Assembly (NCBI RefSeq): GCF_005796205.1
Contig: NZ_VAHN01000008.1
Span: 124,001 to 188,000 of the forward strand
Length of the DNA stretch: 64,000 nucleotides
Direction: 5' to 3'
DNA from: Pseudarthrobacter sp. NamE2
GTDB lineage: Bacteria > Actinomycetota > Actinomycetes > Actinomycetales > Micrococcaceae
Shown here: in pieces, positions 25,583-35,809 of the stretch
How the letters are laid out: the number at the start of each line of letters is the position of its first letter
How positions within the stretch are numbered: position 1 is the first letter of the stretch
Notes under the pieces: generated by a model
Databases searched by the model: none
Told to the model about the DNA's origin: nothing
Seen by the model: only the letters and a program-made list of their open reading frames with translations
Program-made: the position numbers and the translations under genes

Positions 25583-26935
25583 ATGAAGTCTGTGGACAAT
25601 GCTGTCTCGGACGTGGCCACCGCCACGAAAAAGTTCTTCAAGCGCGTGCTGCCCATCATGCTTGTCATGCTGGTCTGCAACCAGCTGAACCGCTCCAACA
25701 TCGGCTACGCCCAGGACCACCTGCAGGCTGACGTGGGTATCGGCGCCGCCGCCTACGGCTTCGGCGCGGGCCTGTTCTTCATCGCCTACGCCATCTTCGA
25801 ACTTCCCAGCAACGTGATGATGGAGAAGTACGGCGCCAAAGTCTGGCTTACCCGGATCATGATCAGCTGGGGCACAGTCTCCTTCCTGATGGCGTTCGTC
25901 CAGAACGAGACCATGTTCTACGTCCTGCGCTTCCTGCTGGGCGCCGCGGAGGCAGGCTTCTTCCCCGCCGTCATCTTCTACTTCGCCCGCTGGGTCCCCG
26001 CCGGGCAGCGCGGGAAGGCAACCGCGATTTTCATCGCCGGCTCGTCCGTCGCAGCAGCTATCTCCGGCCCCATCGCCGGCCTGCTCCTCAGCCTGCACGG
26101 CGCCCTGGGCCTGCGCGGCTGGCAGTGGCTCTTCGGCTTCGAAGGAGCCCTGTCCGTCGTCGTCGGCATGGCGGTGTTCTTCGTCCTCGACGCCAGGATC
26201 AAAGACGCCAAGTGGCTGACCGCAGCCGAGAAGGACGCACTGGCCCAGGCCATCAGCGATGAGGACGCCCAGCACACCAAGGCAGACGGCGGCAGGGTTA
26301 ACCGCTGGAAGATGCTCCTGAACCCACAGATCCTGCTGCTGTGCGGCATCTACTTCTCGGTCCAGCTGTCCATCTACGCCAACACGTTCTGGCTTCCCAG
26401 CATCATCAAGCAGATCCCCGGCACCACTGACCTCACCGTCGGCTTCCTGTCCTCCATCCCGTGGGTGTGCGCCGTGTTCGCCATGTACTTTGCGGCGAAA
26501 CTGCAGGACAAGGCCCGTTCCAAGAAGCCGCTCCTGGTGGCCGCATTGCTCACCGCCGCCGTGGGCACATTCGCCGCCGCCATCGCCTCCCCCGCCATGG
26601 CGCTGGTCTTCCTGGCCATCGCCGCCATGGGCTTCAAGAGCGCGTCCCCGCTGTTCTGGACCATTCCCCAGTCCGGCCTGCACCCGCTGGTTCTGGCCCC
26701 GGCCATCGCCCTCATTAATTCCCTGGGCAACCTGGGCGGCTTCGTTGCCCCCTTCGGTTTCGGGATCATCAAGGAACAGACGGGCAGCGTCATCCCCGGT
26801 CTCTTCGCGCTGGCTGCGGCGTCCACGCTGGCCGCCGGACTGGTCTACTTCCTGAAAGAACGGCGTACCGGCGGCGAGCCGGCGGCCGAAACCGAGGACT
26901 TCGGCGTGGAGGCCGCGGTTCCCAGCCGGGCCTAA
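25583..26935 (+). CDS. MFS transporter, glucarate/organic anion symporter type
   Basis: A 450-residue carrier of the anion:cation symporter branch of the MFS: 12 hydrophobic segments, N-terminal NQLNRSNIGYAQDHLQADVG and IFELPSNVMMEKYGAKVWL followed by FLLGAAEAGFFPAVIFYFAR, which are strongly conserved in GudP- and phthalate-type transporters. It probably imports a sugar diacid by proton symport. It has its own promoter region after the gudD terminator. The locus thus has two uptake systems, this one and TctABC, which may differ in affinity or substrate. Confidence 0.88.
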   Translation: MKSVDNAVSDVATATKKFFKRVLPIMLVMLVCNQLNRSNIGYAQDHLQADVGIGAAAYGFGAGLFFIAYAIFELPSNVMMEKYGAKVWLTRIMISWGTVSFLMAFVQNETMFYVLRFLLGAAEAGFFPAVIFYFARWVPAGQRGKATAIFIAGSSVAAAISGPIAGLLLSLHGALGLRGWQWLFGFEGALSVVVGMAVFFVLDARIKDAKWLTAAEKDALAQAISDEDAQHTKADGGRVNRWKMLLNPQILLLCGIYFSVQLSIYANTFWLPSIIKQIPGTTDLTVGFLSSIPWVCAVFAMYFAAKLQDKARSKKPLLVAALLTAAVGTFAAAIASPAMALVFLAIAAMGFKSASPLFWTIPQSGLHPLVLAPAIALINSLGNLGGFVAPFGFGIIKEQTGSVIPGLFALAAASTLAAGLVYFLKERRTGGEPAAETEDFGVEAAVPSRA

Positions 26936-26964
26936 GGAAGAACGTACGACGGCGGCGCGGCCCT

Positions 26965-27684
26965 TCAGCGGTCAGCGCCGCCCTTGGTGGCAGGTTCCGC
27001 CGGCACCGCCCCGAGATGCACCAGCAGTTCGCGTTCGGCGGCGTCCAGGTAGCGCCGGAGTTCGGCCGCCGCTTCCGCCCGCCGGCCGGCACGGATCTGC
27101 TCCACCAGGGCCGCGTTCAGGTCCACGTAGTGGCTATGGAAGTCCGGCGCGGTGGACATGGCGTGGAACACCAGCCGCATCTCGGCCAGCACCTTCTCCA
27201 TCAGCCTGGCCAGGGTAGCGCTGCCGGACAGGCCCACCAGGGCCTTGTGCAGTTCCTGGTTGGCGTCGGCCATGTCCAGGACAGAGCCTGCGGCCTTTGC
27301 CTCCTGGGCCTTGGCGACGATCGCTTCCAGGTGCTCAAGCGCCCCCGGAGGCATCTCGCCCGACTGGACCGCCGCAGGTTCGATCAGCCGCCGGACGCGG
27401 TAGATCTCGCGCACGTCCTCTGCACCGGGTGCGGCGACGAAGACGCCACGGTTGGGGATGCGCTGCACCATTGATTCCCCTGCCAGGACCGTAAACGCCT
27501 CACGGAGCGTGTTACGGGAGACGCCGAGCGCCTCGGAGAGCTTTTGCTCGGACAGCTTGCTGCCGGGCGCCAGCTGTCCCGCGGAGATGCGTGAACGCAG
27601 CACCCCGGCAACCCAGGCGCCGGTATGCGCGTGGGGTGCCTGGCCGCTGTCGGCGGTTGCCTGGAGTGCTGCATTCATGGACAT
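26965..27684 (-). CDS. GntR-family (FCD) transcriptional regulator
   Basis: The 239-residue regulator has a winged helix-turn-helix (KLSEQKLSEALGVSRNTLRE, about residues 42-61) and an all-helical FCD effector domain in which several His and Arg residues suggest metal and carboxylate binding. It lies 42 bases after the biotin carboxylase gene on the same strand, so it is probably the last gene of the pxpA-pxpBC-carboxylase operon. It is convergent with the MFS gene. A perfect palindrome of FCD-GntR type upstream of pxpA is its likely operator. Confidence 0.9.
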   Translation of the reverse strand: MSMNAALQATADSGQAPHAHTGAWVAGVLRSRISAGQLAPGSKLSEQKLSEALGVSRNTLREAFTVLAGESMVQRIPNRGVFVAAPGAEDVREIYRVRRLIEPAAVQSGEMPPGALEHLEAIVAKAQEAKAAGSVLDMADANQELHKALVGLSGSATLARLMEKVLAEMRLVFHAMSTAPDFHSHYVDLNAALVEQIRAGRRAEAAAELRRYLDAAERELLVHLGAVPAEPATKGGADR

Positions 27685-27726
27685 CGTTCCAATTTACCGA
27701 AGCATCTGCCTGCCCCGTTGCCCGAC

Positions 27727-29460
27727 TCAGGTGATGCGGCAGAGGACGTCACCGCGTCCGACGGCGGTGCCCGGCTCCTGCGGGCCCCGCGCCAGGGTGC
27801 CGCTCCGGTGCGCGGCTACCGGGGTTTCCATTTTCATGGCTTCGAGCACGGCCACTGTCTGACCGGCCTCCACCTCAGCACCGTCTTCAGCAACCCACTT
27901 GACCAGCGAACCGGACATCGGCGAGGCGAGCCCGGCGTCATCCTGTTCCGCCGCTGCCACCGCAGCAGCGGCCCCGGCGCCGCCTCCGCGAAGGAGCGCC
28001 TCGTAAAACTTTTCCGGGAGCCCGAGCTGCACGGCTTTGCCGTCCACTTCCACCGTGAGGGTCCTCCTGGCGGCACCCGGCTGGGTGCGGGCGATTTCCG
28101 GCGAAGCCGCGAGCTGTTCGGCAAATTCGGTTTCGATCCAGGTGGTGTGCACGCCCAGGCCCTCTTCGGCCGTGAACGCCGGGTGCCGGACCACGGCCCG
28201 GTGGAACGGCAGGACCGTGGGCAGCCCAACAATCCGCATTTCCTCCAAGGCGGCTGCGGCCCGGCGCAGCGCCTGCAGCCGGTCCTCGCCGTGGACGATC
28301 AGCTTGGCCAGCAGGGAGTCGTACTCGCCCGGGACCACGGACCCGGTGCGAACGCCGGAATCCACGCGGATACCGGCGCCGGTGGGCGGCTCGAACGCTT
28401 CAACAGTGCCGGGGCAGGGCAGGAAGCCGCGGGCCGGGTCCTCGGCGTTGAGCCGGAATTCGATGGCGTGGCCGCGGGGCTCAGGGTCGGTGGTCAGGTC
28501 CAGCGTGGCACCGGCGGCGATGCGGAACTGCTCCCGCACCAGGTCCACGCCCGAGGTCTCTTCGGTGATGGGGTGCTCCACCTGGAGGCGCGTGTTGACC
28601 TCAAGGAAGGAGATGATCCCGTCCTTGCCCACCAGGAATTCGACCGTTCCGGCACCGTGGTAGTCCGCCTCGCGGCAGATGGCCTTTGCGGATTCGTGGA
28701 TCAGGGAGCGCTGCTCCGCGGTGAGGAACGGTGCGGGAGCCTCCTCCACGAGCTTCTGGTTGCGCCGCTGCAGCGAGCAGTCCCGGGTGCCCACCACCAC
28801 AACATTGCCGTGGGTGTCCGCGAGGACCTGCGCCTCGACGTGCCGAGGCTGGTCCAGGAAGCGCTCCACGAAGCACTCGCCGCGGCCGAACGCCACCGTG
28901 GACTCGCGGACCGCGGACTCGAAGGCATCTTCCACGTCCTCGATCCGCCGCGCCACCTTGAGTCCTCGGCCGCCGCCGCCATAGGCCGCCTTGATGGCAA
29001 CGGGCAGCCCGTACCCGCGGGCAAAGGCCAGAACCTCCTCGGCGTTGGTCACCGGGCCGTCGCTGCCCGGCACCAGCGGCGCGCCCGCGCGGACGGCGAT
29101 CCCGCGGGCCGTCACCTTGTTTCCCAGCGCGCGGATGGACTCCGGGGACGGGCCCACCCAGGTGATGCCGGCGTCGAGCACGGCCTGCGCGAAGTCCGCA
29201 TTTTCGGACAGGAAGCCGTAGCCGGGGTGGACGGCGTCCGCGCCCGAGCGGCGGGCAACGTCCAGCAGCTTGGCGATGTCGAGGTACGTTTCGGCGCTGG
29301 AGGTCCCGCCCAGGGCGTAGGCCTCGTCGGCGAAGCGGACATGCAGGGCGTCGGCGTCCGGGTCGGAGTAGACGGCCACGGACTGCAGGCCGGAATCGGA
29401 ACAGGCCCGGGCGATCCGCACGGCGATTTCCCCGCGGTTGGCGAGCAGGACTTTTTTCAT
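27727..29460 (-). CDS. Biotin carboxylase fused to biotin carrier domain
   Basis: The 577-residue protein combines a biotin carboxylase (N-terminal [23 protein letters not shown]-grasp [29 protein letters not shown]) with a C-terminal biotinyl domain whose EAMKMET Lys (near residue 543) carries biotin. It carboxylates biotin with ATP and bicarbonate. No acyl-CoA carboxyltransferase gene is near; its translational partner is the fused PxpB-PxpC (overlap ATGA). The carboxyl acceptor is therefore more likely the Pxp substrate or a related amide than an acyl-CoA, which is inference. Confidence 0.9.
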   Translation of the reverse strand: MKKVLLANRGEIAVRIARACSDSGLQSVAVYSDPDADALHVRFADEAYALGGTSSAETYLDIAKLLDVARRSGADAVHPGYGFLSENADFAQAVLDAGITWVGPSPESIRALGNKVTARGIAVRAGAPLVPGSDGPVTNAEEVLAFARGYGLPVAIKAAYGGGGRGLKVARRIEDVEDAFESAVRESTVAFGRGECFVERFLDQPRHVEAQVLADTHGNVVVVGTRDCSLQRRNQKLVEEAPAPFLTAEQRSLIHESAKAICREADYHGAGTVEFLVGKDGIISFLEVNTRLQVEHPITEETSGVDLVREQFRIAAGATLDLTTDPEPRGHAIEFRLNAEDPARGFLPCPGTVEAFEPPTGAGIRVDSGVRTGSVVPGEYDSLLAKLIVHGEDRLQALRRAAAALEEMRIVGLPTVLPFHRAVVRHPAFTAEEGLGVHTTWIETEFAEQLAASPEIARTQPGAARRTLTVEVDGKAVQLGLPEKFYEALLRGGGAGAAAAVAAAEQDDAGLASPMSGSLVKWVAEDGAEVEAGQTVAVLEAMKMETPVAAHRSGTLARGPQEPGTAVGRGDVLCRIT

Positions 29461-31112
29461 GGCTGGCTTCCTTCAGGAGCGGTGCTGCTTCCGCCGAATT
29501 CGAGGAGGTTGTCCTGGTTGAGCCTGGCCAGGGTCCGGGGATTGACGACGGTGAACGCCACCTGCTGCCCGGGAGGCAGTTGTGCCGCGGCGGGCAGGTC
29601 TTCGGGTACGACGACGGCAATCACCGGGTAGCCGCCGGTTACGGGGTGGTCGGCCAGGAACAGCACCGGGTGTCCGTTGGGCGGGACCTGGAGGGCACCG
29701 GCCACGGCACCTTCGCTGGGCAGCTCGCCTTCCCGGGTGCGATGCAGCGCAGTGCCTTCCGCCGGCGGGGCGAGCCTGACGCCAATCCGGTTGGACTGTT
29801 CGGTGACCCGCCACTGCTGGCCGGAGAGGAGTCTGATCCCTTCGGCGTCGAACCAGTCATCACGGGGGCCGAGGGTGACCCGAAGGATGGTGGTTGTCCC
29901 GGCCCCGGCTATCCCGTCCTCCGGGATGCCCACGGGGTGGACGCCGCTGACGGGGGCGACCGGCAGGAACATCCCCGCGGACAGCGGGGCGGGTCCGATG
30001 CCGGACATGGAGTCGCTGGAGCGGCTGCCAAGGACCGGTGCAACGTCCACGCCGCCGCGCACCGCAAGGTAGCTGCGCACGCCAGTGTCCGGGGCACCGA
30101 TGGTGAGGGTCTCGCCGTCGAGCAGTGCGAACGGCGCGAACATTGCCGGGCGGCGCAGGAGCGTCCGGGCGCCGTCGCGGATTTCGAGGGGTGCGTGTGC
30201 GCCAGCCACGGCCAGCACCTGGTCTTCCTGGGCCCGGACGGCGAGCCCGCCAAGCAGGTTCTCGACGACGGCGGCCCCCGGCTGGTTGCCCACCAGCCGG
30301 TTAGCCTGCCGGGTGGAGCGGTGGTCGGCTGCCCCGGACACGGAGACTCCCAGGTCCCCGAAACCAGGCCGGCCCAGGTCCTGCACCAGGGACTGCAGCC
30401 CGTTTGCCTCCACCACAAGACCTGAAACCCCGGCAGGCCGAGTTTGTTCTGCGGTTCTTTCTGACGTGTCCCGCGCGGGCTGCACCACCACGGACTCCCG
30501 CACCGCGACGTAGCGGACGGTGTCGCCGGGACGCACCAGCGCGGGCGGCTCCCGGTCCAGGTCCCACATCACCGCACCTGTGTGGCCCAGCAGCTGCCAC
30601 CCGCCGGGCGACTGCCGTGGGTACACGGCGGAAAAGGCTCCACCGAGGGCAACCGAACCGGCGGGCACCGCCGTACGCGGCGAACTGCGCCGCGGCACGT
30701 GCAGCAAGTCGTTTTCGCCCACCAGGTAGGTGAAGCCGGGGGCGAAGCCGCCAAAGGCTCCCGTCCACACCTGGCCGGTATGCGCTGCAACAACTCCGTC
30801 GGCGCCCAGCCCGGTGAGCCGGCCCACCTCGGCGAGGTCCTCGCCGTCGTACACCACCTCGATGGTGACCTCGCTGCCGGCGGCGCGCCCGCGGACGGCC
30901 AGGTCGAGGTGCGGGATCAGTTCCCGCGCCGCGCCGGTGTGGAAGCGGGAGGCGAACCGGACCAGGACGGTGGCGGCGCCGGCAATGGCATCCACCTGGC
31001 CGGGAAGGGGCTCCGCCTGCAGCCGGTGGTGCAGCGCGAGGACCGAGGCGAGGTTGTCCAGCTCCACCAGCACGGCGCGGGGGCCGGCCCAGCGGAGGCC
31101 GGTGATGCTCAT
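29457..31112 (-). CDS. Fused 5-oxoprolinase subunits B and C (PxpB-PxpC)
   Basis: The 551-residue protein joins an N-terminal KipI/AHS1 domain (about 1-215; [11 protein letters not shown] and [20 protein letters not shown]) to a C-terminal KipA/AHS2 domain (about 230-540; [20 protein letters not shown] and [20 protein letters not shown]). With PxpA these form ATP-dependent 5-oxoprolinase in other bacteria, opening 5-oxoproline to glutamate. The same two domains make up the carboxyltransferase part of the urea/guanidine carboxylase elsewhere in this window. It overlaps both neighbours by four bases. Confidence 0.9.
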   Translation of the reverse strand: MSITGLRWAGPRAVLVELDNLASVLALHHRLQAEPLPGQVDAIAGAATVLVRFASRFHTGAARELIPHLDLAVRGRAAGSEVTIEVVYDGEDLAEVGRLTGLGADGVVAAHTGQVWTGAFGGFAPGFTYLVGENDLLHVPRRSSPRTAVPAGSVALGGAFSAVYPRQSPGGWQLLGHTGAVMWDLDREPPALVRPGDTVRYVAVRESVVVQPARDTSERTAEQTRPAGVSGLVVEANGLQSLVQDLGRPGFGDLGVSVSGAADHRSTRQANRLVGNQPGAAVVENLLGGLAVRAQEDQVLAVAGAHAPLEIRDGARTLLRRPAMFAPFALLDGETLTIGAPDTGVRSYLAVRGGVDVAPVLGSRSSDSMSGIGPAPLSAGMFLPVAPVSGVHPVGIPEDGIAGAGTTTILRVTLGPRDDWFDAEGIRLLSGQQWRVTEQSNRIGVRLAPPAEGTALHRTREGELPSEGAVAGALQVPPNGHPVLFLADHPVTGGYPVIAVVVPEDLPAAAQLPPGQQVAFTVVNPRTLARLNQDNLLEFGGSSTAPEGSQP

Positions 31113-31867
31113 GCAAAGCTCCGCACGGTGACGCCTGCGTCCTCGAGTCCGGTACGGACGGCCCCGGCCATGGCCACGGCGCCAGGCGTATCGCCATGCA
31201 CGCAGATGCTGTCCGCCCGGACCTTCAGGGGCGACCCGTCGCGGGCGATGATGGTCCCTTCGGTGGCCAGCCGGACCATGTTCCCGGTGATGGCCTTGTG
31301 GTCGTGCAGCACGGCGCCTTCCTCGCGGCGGGATACCAGAGTGCCGTCGGGGTTGTAGGCGCGGTCCGCGAAGGCCTCGGAGAGGGCGGTCAGCCCTTTG
31401 GCGGCTGCCTTGTCAGCGGCCACGGATCCCGGCAGGAGCAGCAGCGGAAGGCCCGGGTTGAACGCGTGCACGGCGTCCACCACGGCCTGGGCATGGACCC
31501 CATGATGAACGATGGTGTTGTAGAGCGCGCCGTGGGGTTTGACGTACCGGACGTCGGCACCGGCCGCGCGGGCAAGGGCCTGCAGCGCGCCCAGCTGATA
31601 GAGCACGTCATCCGCGAGTTCCGTTGCCGAGCAGTCCAGGAAGCGGCGGCCGAAGCCTGCGAGGTCACGGTAACCCACGTGCGCGCCGATGGTGACGCCG
31701 GCCGCCACGGCGTCACGGCAGGTGCGGGCGATCGTGGTGGGATCGCCGGCGTGGAAACCGCAGGCCACGTTGGCGCTGGTGACGGAACGGAAGACGGCGG
31801 CGTCATCGCCCATGGTCCAGTTGCCGAAGGATTCTCCGACGTCGCTGTTCAGATCGATGAAAGGCAT
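31109..31867 (-). CDS. pxpA: 5-oxoprolinase subunit A (LamB/YcsF family)
   Basis: The 252-residue LamB/YcsF protein shows the family hallmarks: [13 protein letters not shown] at the N-terminus, [35 protein letters not shown] and [12 protein letters not shown]. It is the first gene of a four-gene operon (pxpA, pxpBC, biotin carboxylase, gntR) and overlaps pxpBC by four bases. With PxpB and PxpC it hydrolyses 5-oxoproline in characterised systems. The extra biotin carboxylase in this operon raises the chance of a different lactam or amide substrate. Confidence 0.92.
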   Translation of the reverse strand: MPFIDLNSDVGESFGNWTMGDDAAVFRSVTSANVACGFHAGDPTTIARTCRDAVAAGVTIGAHVGYRDLAGFGRRFLDCSATELADDVLYQLGALQALARAAGADVRYVKPHGALYNTIVHHGVHAQAVVDAVHAFNPGLPLLLLPGSVAADKAAAKGLTALSEAFADRAYNPDGTLVSRREEGAVLHDHKAITGNMVRLATEGTIIARDGSPLKVRADSICVHGDTPGAVAMAGAVRTGLEDAGVTVRSFA

Positions 31868-31915
31868 GTGACCCTCGTCTCAGGTTGGAGCTTTCATCAT
31901 CATGCCTCAAGGAAT

Positions 31916-31934
31916 CGGATTGTTCAACAATCCG
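31916..31934. promoter_or_regulatory. Perfect palindrome, probable GntR operator
   Basis: CGGATTGTT-C-AACAATCCG is a perfect 19-bp palindrome 49-67 bases upstream of the pxpA start. The core TTGT-N3-ACAA is the kind of site bound by FCD-type GntR repressors, and such a regulator closes the operon. Confidence 0.7.
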
Positions 31935-31983
31935 AGCAAGCGTCCTCCTGCCGGGCAGGTACCCCTCCAGTTCCGGTGTGCCT

Positions 31984-33213
31984 CTACTCCCCGGCGATCA
32001 CCAGGGCGACGCTGTGGCCGCCAAAACCGAACGCGTTGACCAGGCCGGCCCGGGCCGAGTCCGCCGGAAGGTCGTGCGCGTCCTCCGTGATGACGTTGAG
32101 CTCCAGCTCAGGGTCCAACGCGTCCACGTTGAGCGTGCCGGGGAGCTTGCCGGCGCGCAGGGCCTGGAGGACCACGACGGCGGCGAGCGCCCCGGCGCCG
32201 CCCAGCAGGTGACCCGTGTGCCCCTTGGTTGAGGTCACCGGGATGCCTGCGCCGAAGATGGCGTTGATGGCCTGGCCCTCGAGCCGGTCCCCCACGGGCG
32301 TCGAGGTGGCGTGGGCGTGGACGAACCCGATGTCCGCCGGTGTCATTCCGGCGGAGTCCAGCGCCTTCTGCATCACGCGCCGCTGCATCACGGGGTCCGC
32401 TGCCACAATGTCGTTGGCGTCCGAGGTCACCGCTCCCCCGGCTACGGACCCAAGCACGGCGGCGCCGCGGGCGCGGGCGTGCTCTCCGCTCTCCAGCACC
32501 ACCATGCCGGCGCCCTCGGACAGCACAAAGCCGTCCCGGCCGCCGTCGAACGGGCGCGAGGCACCCTTCGGGTTGCCTTCGCGGGTGGATAGTGCCCGGA
32601 TTTGGGAGAAACCGGTAATCACCAAATCGTTGACGGAGGCGTCCACGCCGCCGGCAATAACGACGTCGGCAGCACCTGAGCGGATCATCTCCGCCGCCTG
32701 GACAATCGCCTCAGCCCCGGAAGCACACGCGCTCACCGGAGTGCGGGCGCCGCCGCGGGCGCCCAGGTCAATGGACACCCAGGCCGCGGGCCCGTTCACC
32801 ATGAGCCGGGTCAGGGTGTGCGGTGACACCTTGCGCGGACCGGATTCGGCCAGGGCGCGGTCCTGTTCAATGGTGGAACCGAGGCCGCCGTATGCGGAGC
32901 CGATCACCACGGCGAAGCGCTCGGGGTCCACCTCGGGAGTTCCTGCCTGTGCCCAGGCCTCGCGGGCTGCGATCAGGGCAAGCTGGCCGCAGCGGTCCAT
33001 CCGCTTGATCTCCCGTGTGCTGAGGTGGCCGGAAAGGTCAGCTGGGGCCTGGCCGGCGATCTTCACCGGAAGCTGCTCCGCCCAATCTGCGTTCAGCGCG
33101 GCAATGCCTGATTTTCCGGCTACCAGGGCGGCCCAGGTTTCGGCCACCGAGGAGCCGAGCGGGTTGATGGTGCCGGCGCCGGTCACCACGGCACGGGGCT
33201 GGGTTTTGTTCAT
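31984..33213 (-). CDS. fabF: Beta-ketoacyl-ACP synthase II type enzyme
   Basis: The 409-residue thiolase-fold condensing enzyme has the catalytic Cys in VSACASGAEA near residue 163 and the two active-site His in HAHATSTPVGD and STKGHTGHLLGGAG. It extends acyl-ACP with malonyl-ACP in fatty acid synthesis. It lies six bases after prfC on the same strand, away from the usual fabD-fabH-acpP cluster, and no acyl carrier protein is near. It may therefore be an additional KAS II rather than the main one. Confidence 0.88.
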   Translation of the reverse strand: MNKTQPRAVVTGAGTINPLGSSVAETWAALVAGKSGIAALNADWAEQLPVKIAGQAPADLSGHLSTREIKRMDRCGQLALIAAREAWAQAGTPEVDPERFAVVIGSAYGGLGSTIEQDRALAESGPRKVSPHTLTRLMVNGPAAWVSIDLGARGGARTPVSACASGAEAIVQAAEMIRSGAADVVIAGGVDASVNDLVITGFSQIRALSTREGNPKGASRPFDGGRDGFVLSEGAGMVVLESGEHARARGAAVLGSVAGGAVTSDANDIVAADPVMQRRVMQKALDSAGMTPADIGFVHAHATSTPVGDRLEGQAINAIFGAGIPVTSTKGHTGHLLGGAGALAAVVVLQALRAGKLPGTLNVDALDPELELNVITEDAHDLPADSARAGLVNAFGFGGHSVALVIAGE

Positions 33214-33219
33214 GGAGCC

Positions 33220-34833
33220 CTACTTTGCGGGGTTGTGGGTGCCGATGGGTACGAGCGTGAGGTCCGGGTGGTTCTTTTCGATCCGCCGCAGCGCCCAGAT
33301 GTCGTTGAACAGGGCGAGGTATTCGCCGTCGGACCGCAAAAGCACCTCGGCGCCCGGTACGTTGGCCAGCGCGGGCATGGCGTCCGCCGTCGTAATCCTC
33401 GCCATCGAATAGGGCAGGCGTTCCAGGCGCATCGGGGCGCTGAAGTCGTGGGCCATGCGGTCCTCCACCACCTCGAACTGCATGGGCCCGACGGCTGCAA
33501 GCACCGGCGCCTGGTCACCGCGGACGTCGGAGCGGAGCACCTGGATGACGCCCTCGTGCTCGAGCTGCTCAATGCCGCGGCGGAACTGCTTGAACTTGCT
33601 GGGATCCTTGGACCGCGCCACCTGGAAGTGTTCGGGCGCGAACAGCGGAATGGCGGGGTATTCCACCGGCTGCTCCAGGAAGAGGCTGTCGCCGACGCGC
33701 AGCGAGGACGCGTTCACCAGTCCCACAACGTCGCCCGGGTAAGCCTCGTCGATCACTTCGCGCTCCCGGCCAAACACCTGCTGGGCGTATTTCGTGGCGA
33801 AGGACTTGCCCGTGCGCGTCTGGGTGACCACCATGCCGCGCTCAAAGACGCCGGAGCAGACGCGGATAAAGGCCACGTGGTCCCGGTGGGCCTTGTTCAT
33901 GCCGGCCTGCACCTTGAACACGAAGCCGGAGAACGGCGACTCGACCGGCCGCGGATTGCCGTCCACGTCCGGGCGGGGCGCTGCCGGCGGCGCGAAGTCC
34001 ACGAGCGCGTCTAACAGCTCCTTGACGCCGAAGTTGAGCGCTGCCGAGCTGAACAGGATGGGCGTGGCCTTGCCTTCATGGAAGGCGTTGACGTTGAACG
34101 CGAGGTTGGACTCGATCACCAGGCCGGCCTCGTCCACGGCGTCGGACCAGTTGCTTCCCTGGTCCTGCGCTGCTTCCTCCGGGCTGAAGTATTGGGTGAG
34201 GGCAATCTGCGCACCGGCGTTGTTGCGCTCGAACCTGGCAAAGCGGTCGTTACGGAGATCCCAGACGCCGCGGAAGTCACCGGAAATGCCCACGGCCCAG
34301 GTGAGCGGCATGGGCTGCAGGCCGGTGCGTTCGGTGATCTCGTCCATCAGGGCCAGGGCGTCCAACCCGGGACGGTCCCACTTGTTGATGACGGTGATGA
34401 TGGGGAGGTTGCGCTGCTTGCAGACCTCAAACAGTTTCATGGTCTGGGTTTCCAGGCCCTTGGCGGCGTCCACGAGCATCACGGCGCAGTCCACCGCGGC
34501 CAGCACGCGGTAGGTGTCCTCGGAGAAGTCGGCGTGGCCGGGGGTGTCCAACAGGTTGATGACGGTGTCCCGGTAGGAGAACTGCAGCGCCGCCGAGCTG
34601 ATGGAGATGCCGCGGTCCTTTTCCATCTGCATCCAGTCCGAAACGGTTTCCTTGCGGTTCGCCTTGCCGCTGGACGCGCCGGCGGTGCCGATCACCTTGG
34701 CGTGCAGGGCAAGCGCTTCCGTCAGCGTGGACTTGCCGGCGTCCGGGTGGGAGATGACAGCAAAGGTACGACGCCGGTTCGCTTCTTTGTGAATGGCAGA
34801 GACCCGGGCGGGGGTCAGGACATCTTGGGACAC
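33220..34833 (-). CDS. prfC: Peptide chain release factor 3
   Basis: The 537-residue translational GTPase recycles RF1/RF2 after termination. G motifs: SHPDAGKSTLTEAL (G1), DTPGHADFSEDTYR (G3) and NKWDRPG (G4); the RF3-specific C-terminal domain has FKQFRRGIEQLEHEGVIQVL. The start is set at GTG 34833 (SQDVLTPARV); upstream in-frame sequence is Arg/Pro-rich and not conserved in the family. It is the first gene of a pair with fabF. Confidence 0.95.
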   Translation of the reverse strand: MSQDVLTPARVSAIHKEANRRRTFAVISHPDAGKSTLTEALALHAKVIGTAGASSGKANRKETVSDWMQMEKDRGISISSAALQFSYRDTVINLLDTPGHADFSEDTYRVLAAVDCAVMLVDAAKGLETQTMKLFEVCKQRNLPIITVINKWDRPGLDALALMDEITERTGLQPMPLTWAVGISGDFRGVWDLRNDRFARFERNNAGAQIALTQYFSPEEAAQDQGSNWSDAVDEAGLVIESNLAFNVNAFHEGKATPILFSSAALNFGVKELLDALVDFAPPAAPRPDVDGNPRPVESPFSGFVFKVQAGMNKAHRDHVAFIRVCSGVFERGMVVTQTRTGKSFATKYAQQVFGREREVIDEAYPGDVVGLVNASSLRVGDSLFLEQPVEYPAIPLFAPEHFQVARSKDPSKFKQFRRGIEQLEHEGVIQVLRSDVRGDQAPVLAAVGPMQFEVVEDRMAHDFSAPMRLERLPYSMARITTADAMPALANVPGAEVLLRSDGEYLALFNDIWALRRIEKNHPDLTLVPIGTHNPAK

Positions 34834-35066
34834 GGTGCTACTTTCGCTGCGGTTGGGACTGCCCGTGCGCCGGACTTCGAAGTACTGCTTTCCAGCGCAC
34901 CGTTCGAGGGCTTGGCGGCGCGGGGCCGGTGACGGCTGGCGGACAGCCAAGTTCCAAGTTTATCGCAGGGCCGCAAACCGGCCGCCGGTCCGGTGGCCGG
35001 TTCCGCTTAACACCGGTGAAACCAGCGGTTCAAAACCGCGAAACGGGCCGCCGCTACCTTGGGCGC

Positions 35067-35273
35067 ATGACGAAGTCCGGCAAGTTGTTTTTCGACCCCC
35101 TGTCCCCCGGCCTGGAGCCCGCGTTGAAGCAGGAGCGTGTCTCCGGCCACCCGGTTTCCGGCATGTCCAGCAACGGGACCCAGACAGCAGCCGAACTGAA
35201 GGCTTTGCGCGCAGCATCGCTCGCGCAGGTCAGCAGGGACCTGGAGCGCATGCTCCGGGAGCGCGCACGCTAG
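35067..35273 (+). CDS. Small protein of unknown function
   Basis: A 68-residue protein from the ATG at 35067. It begins TKSGKLFFDPLSPGLEPALK and ends in a charged helix (SLAQVSRDLERMLRERAR). It has no signal peptide or motif I can name, but composition and third-position GC fit a real gene. It is divergent from prfC and 38 bases before the 2H-phosphoesterase-like gene, with which it may be co-transcribed. Confidence 0.5.
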   Translation: MTKSGKLFFDPLSPGLEPALKQERVSGHPVSGMSSNGTQTAAELKALRAASLAQVSRDLERMLRERAR

Positions 35274-35311
35274 TTTCGCACCTCCGGCCGGGGTAACGGC
35301 ATGATGTGTCC

Positions 35312-35809
35312 ATGCGCAGCATCGAGCTGGTCTTCGACGGCTTCACCGATTCCACCATCCGGGCCGACTGGTCCCGGCTGGCAGCGGCCGGCGTCCCCAG
35401 CCTGGCGGGGCACACGGCCCCCAGCAACAGCCCGCACATCACCCTCGCGGCGGGGCCCGGGCTCCGGCTGCCTGCGGACCTGGACGGCCTGTGGCAGCTG
35501 CTGCCCCTTGACGTGGAGTTCTCCGGCGCACAGCTGTTTCCGGCGGGACCGGGCAAGTTTGTCCTCGCCCGGTCGGTGGTGGTCACAGGCCCCCTCCTCC
35601 AGCTGCACACCCGCCTCCACTCCGGCATCCCGGAAGCCCTGCCGCTGACCAGGCCCGGCGCCTGGACTCCCCATGTCACCCTCGCCCGGCGCGTTCCGGC
35701 GGGGCTGCTGGGACCGGCCATGGACGTACTGGACCTGCGCCTGCAAGGCCAGTGCAGCGGAGCCCGGCTCTGGGACAGTGCCACACGGACCATCACGCCG
35801 CTGCGCTGA
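35312..35809 (+). CDS. 2'-5' RNA ligase-like (2H phosphoesterase) protein
   Basis: About 165 residues from the ATG at 35312. Two HxT motifs, PHITLAAG (near residue 45) and PHVTLARR (near residue 118), are the paired catalytic His-Thr of the 2H phosphoesterase superfamily, which acts on cyclic phosphodiesters in RNA or nucleotides. The length is normal for the LigT/YjcG-like group. The substrate is unknown. It precedes disA on the same strand but is separated by over 200 bases. Confidence 0.75.
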   Translation: MRSIELVFDGFTDSTIRADWSRLAAAGVPSLAGHTAPSNSPHITLAAGPGLRLPADLDGLWQLLPLDVEFSGAQLFPAGPGKFVLARSVVVTGPLLQLHTRLHSGIPEALPLTRPGAWTPHVTLARRVPAGLLGPAMDVLDLRLQGQCSGARLWDSATRTITPLR

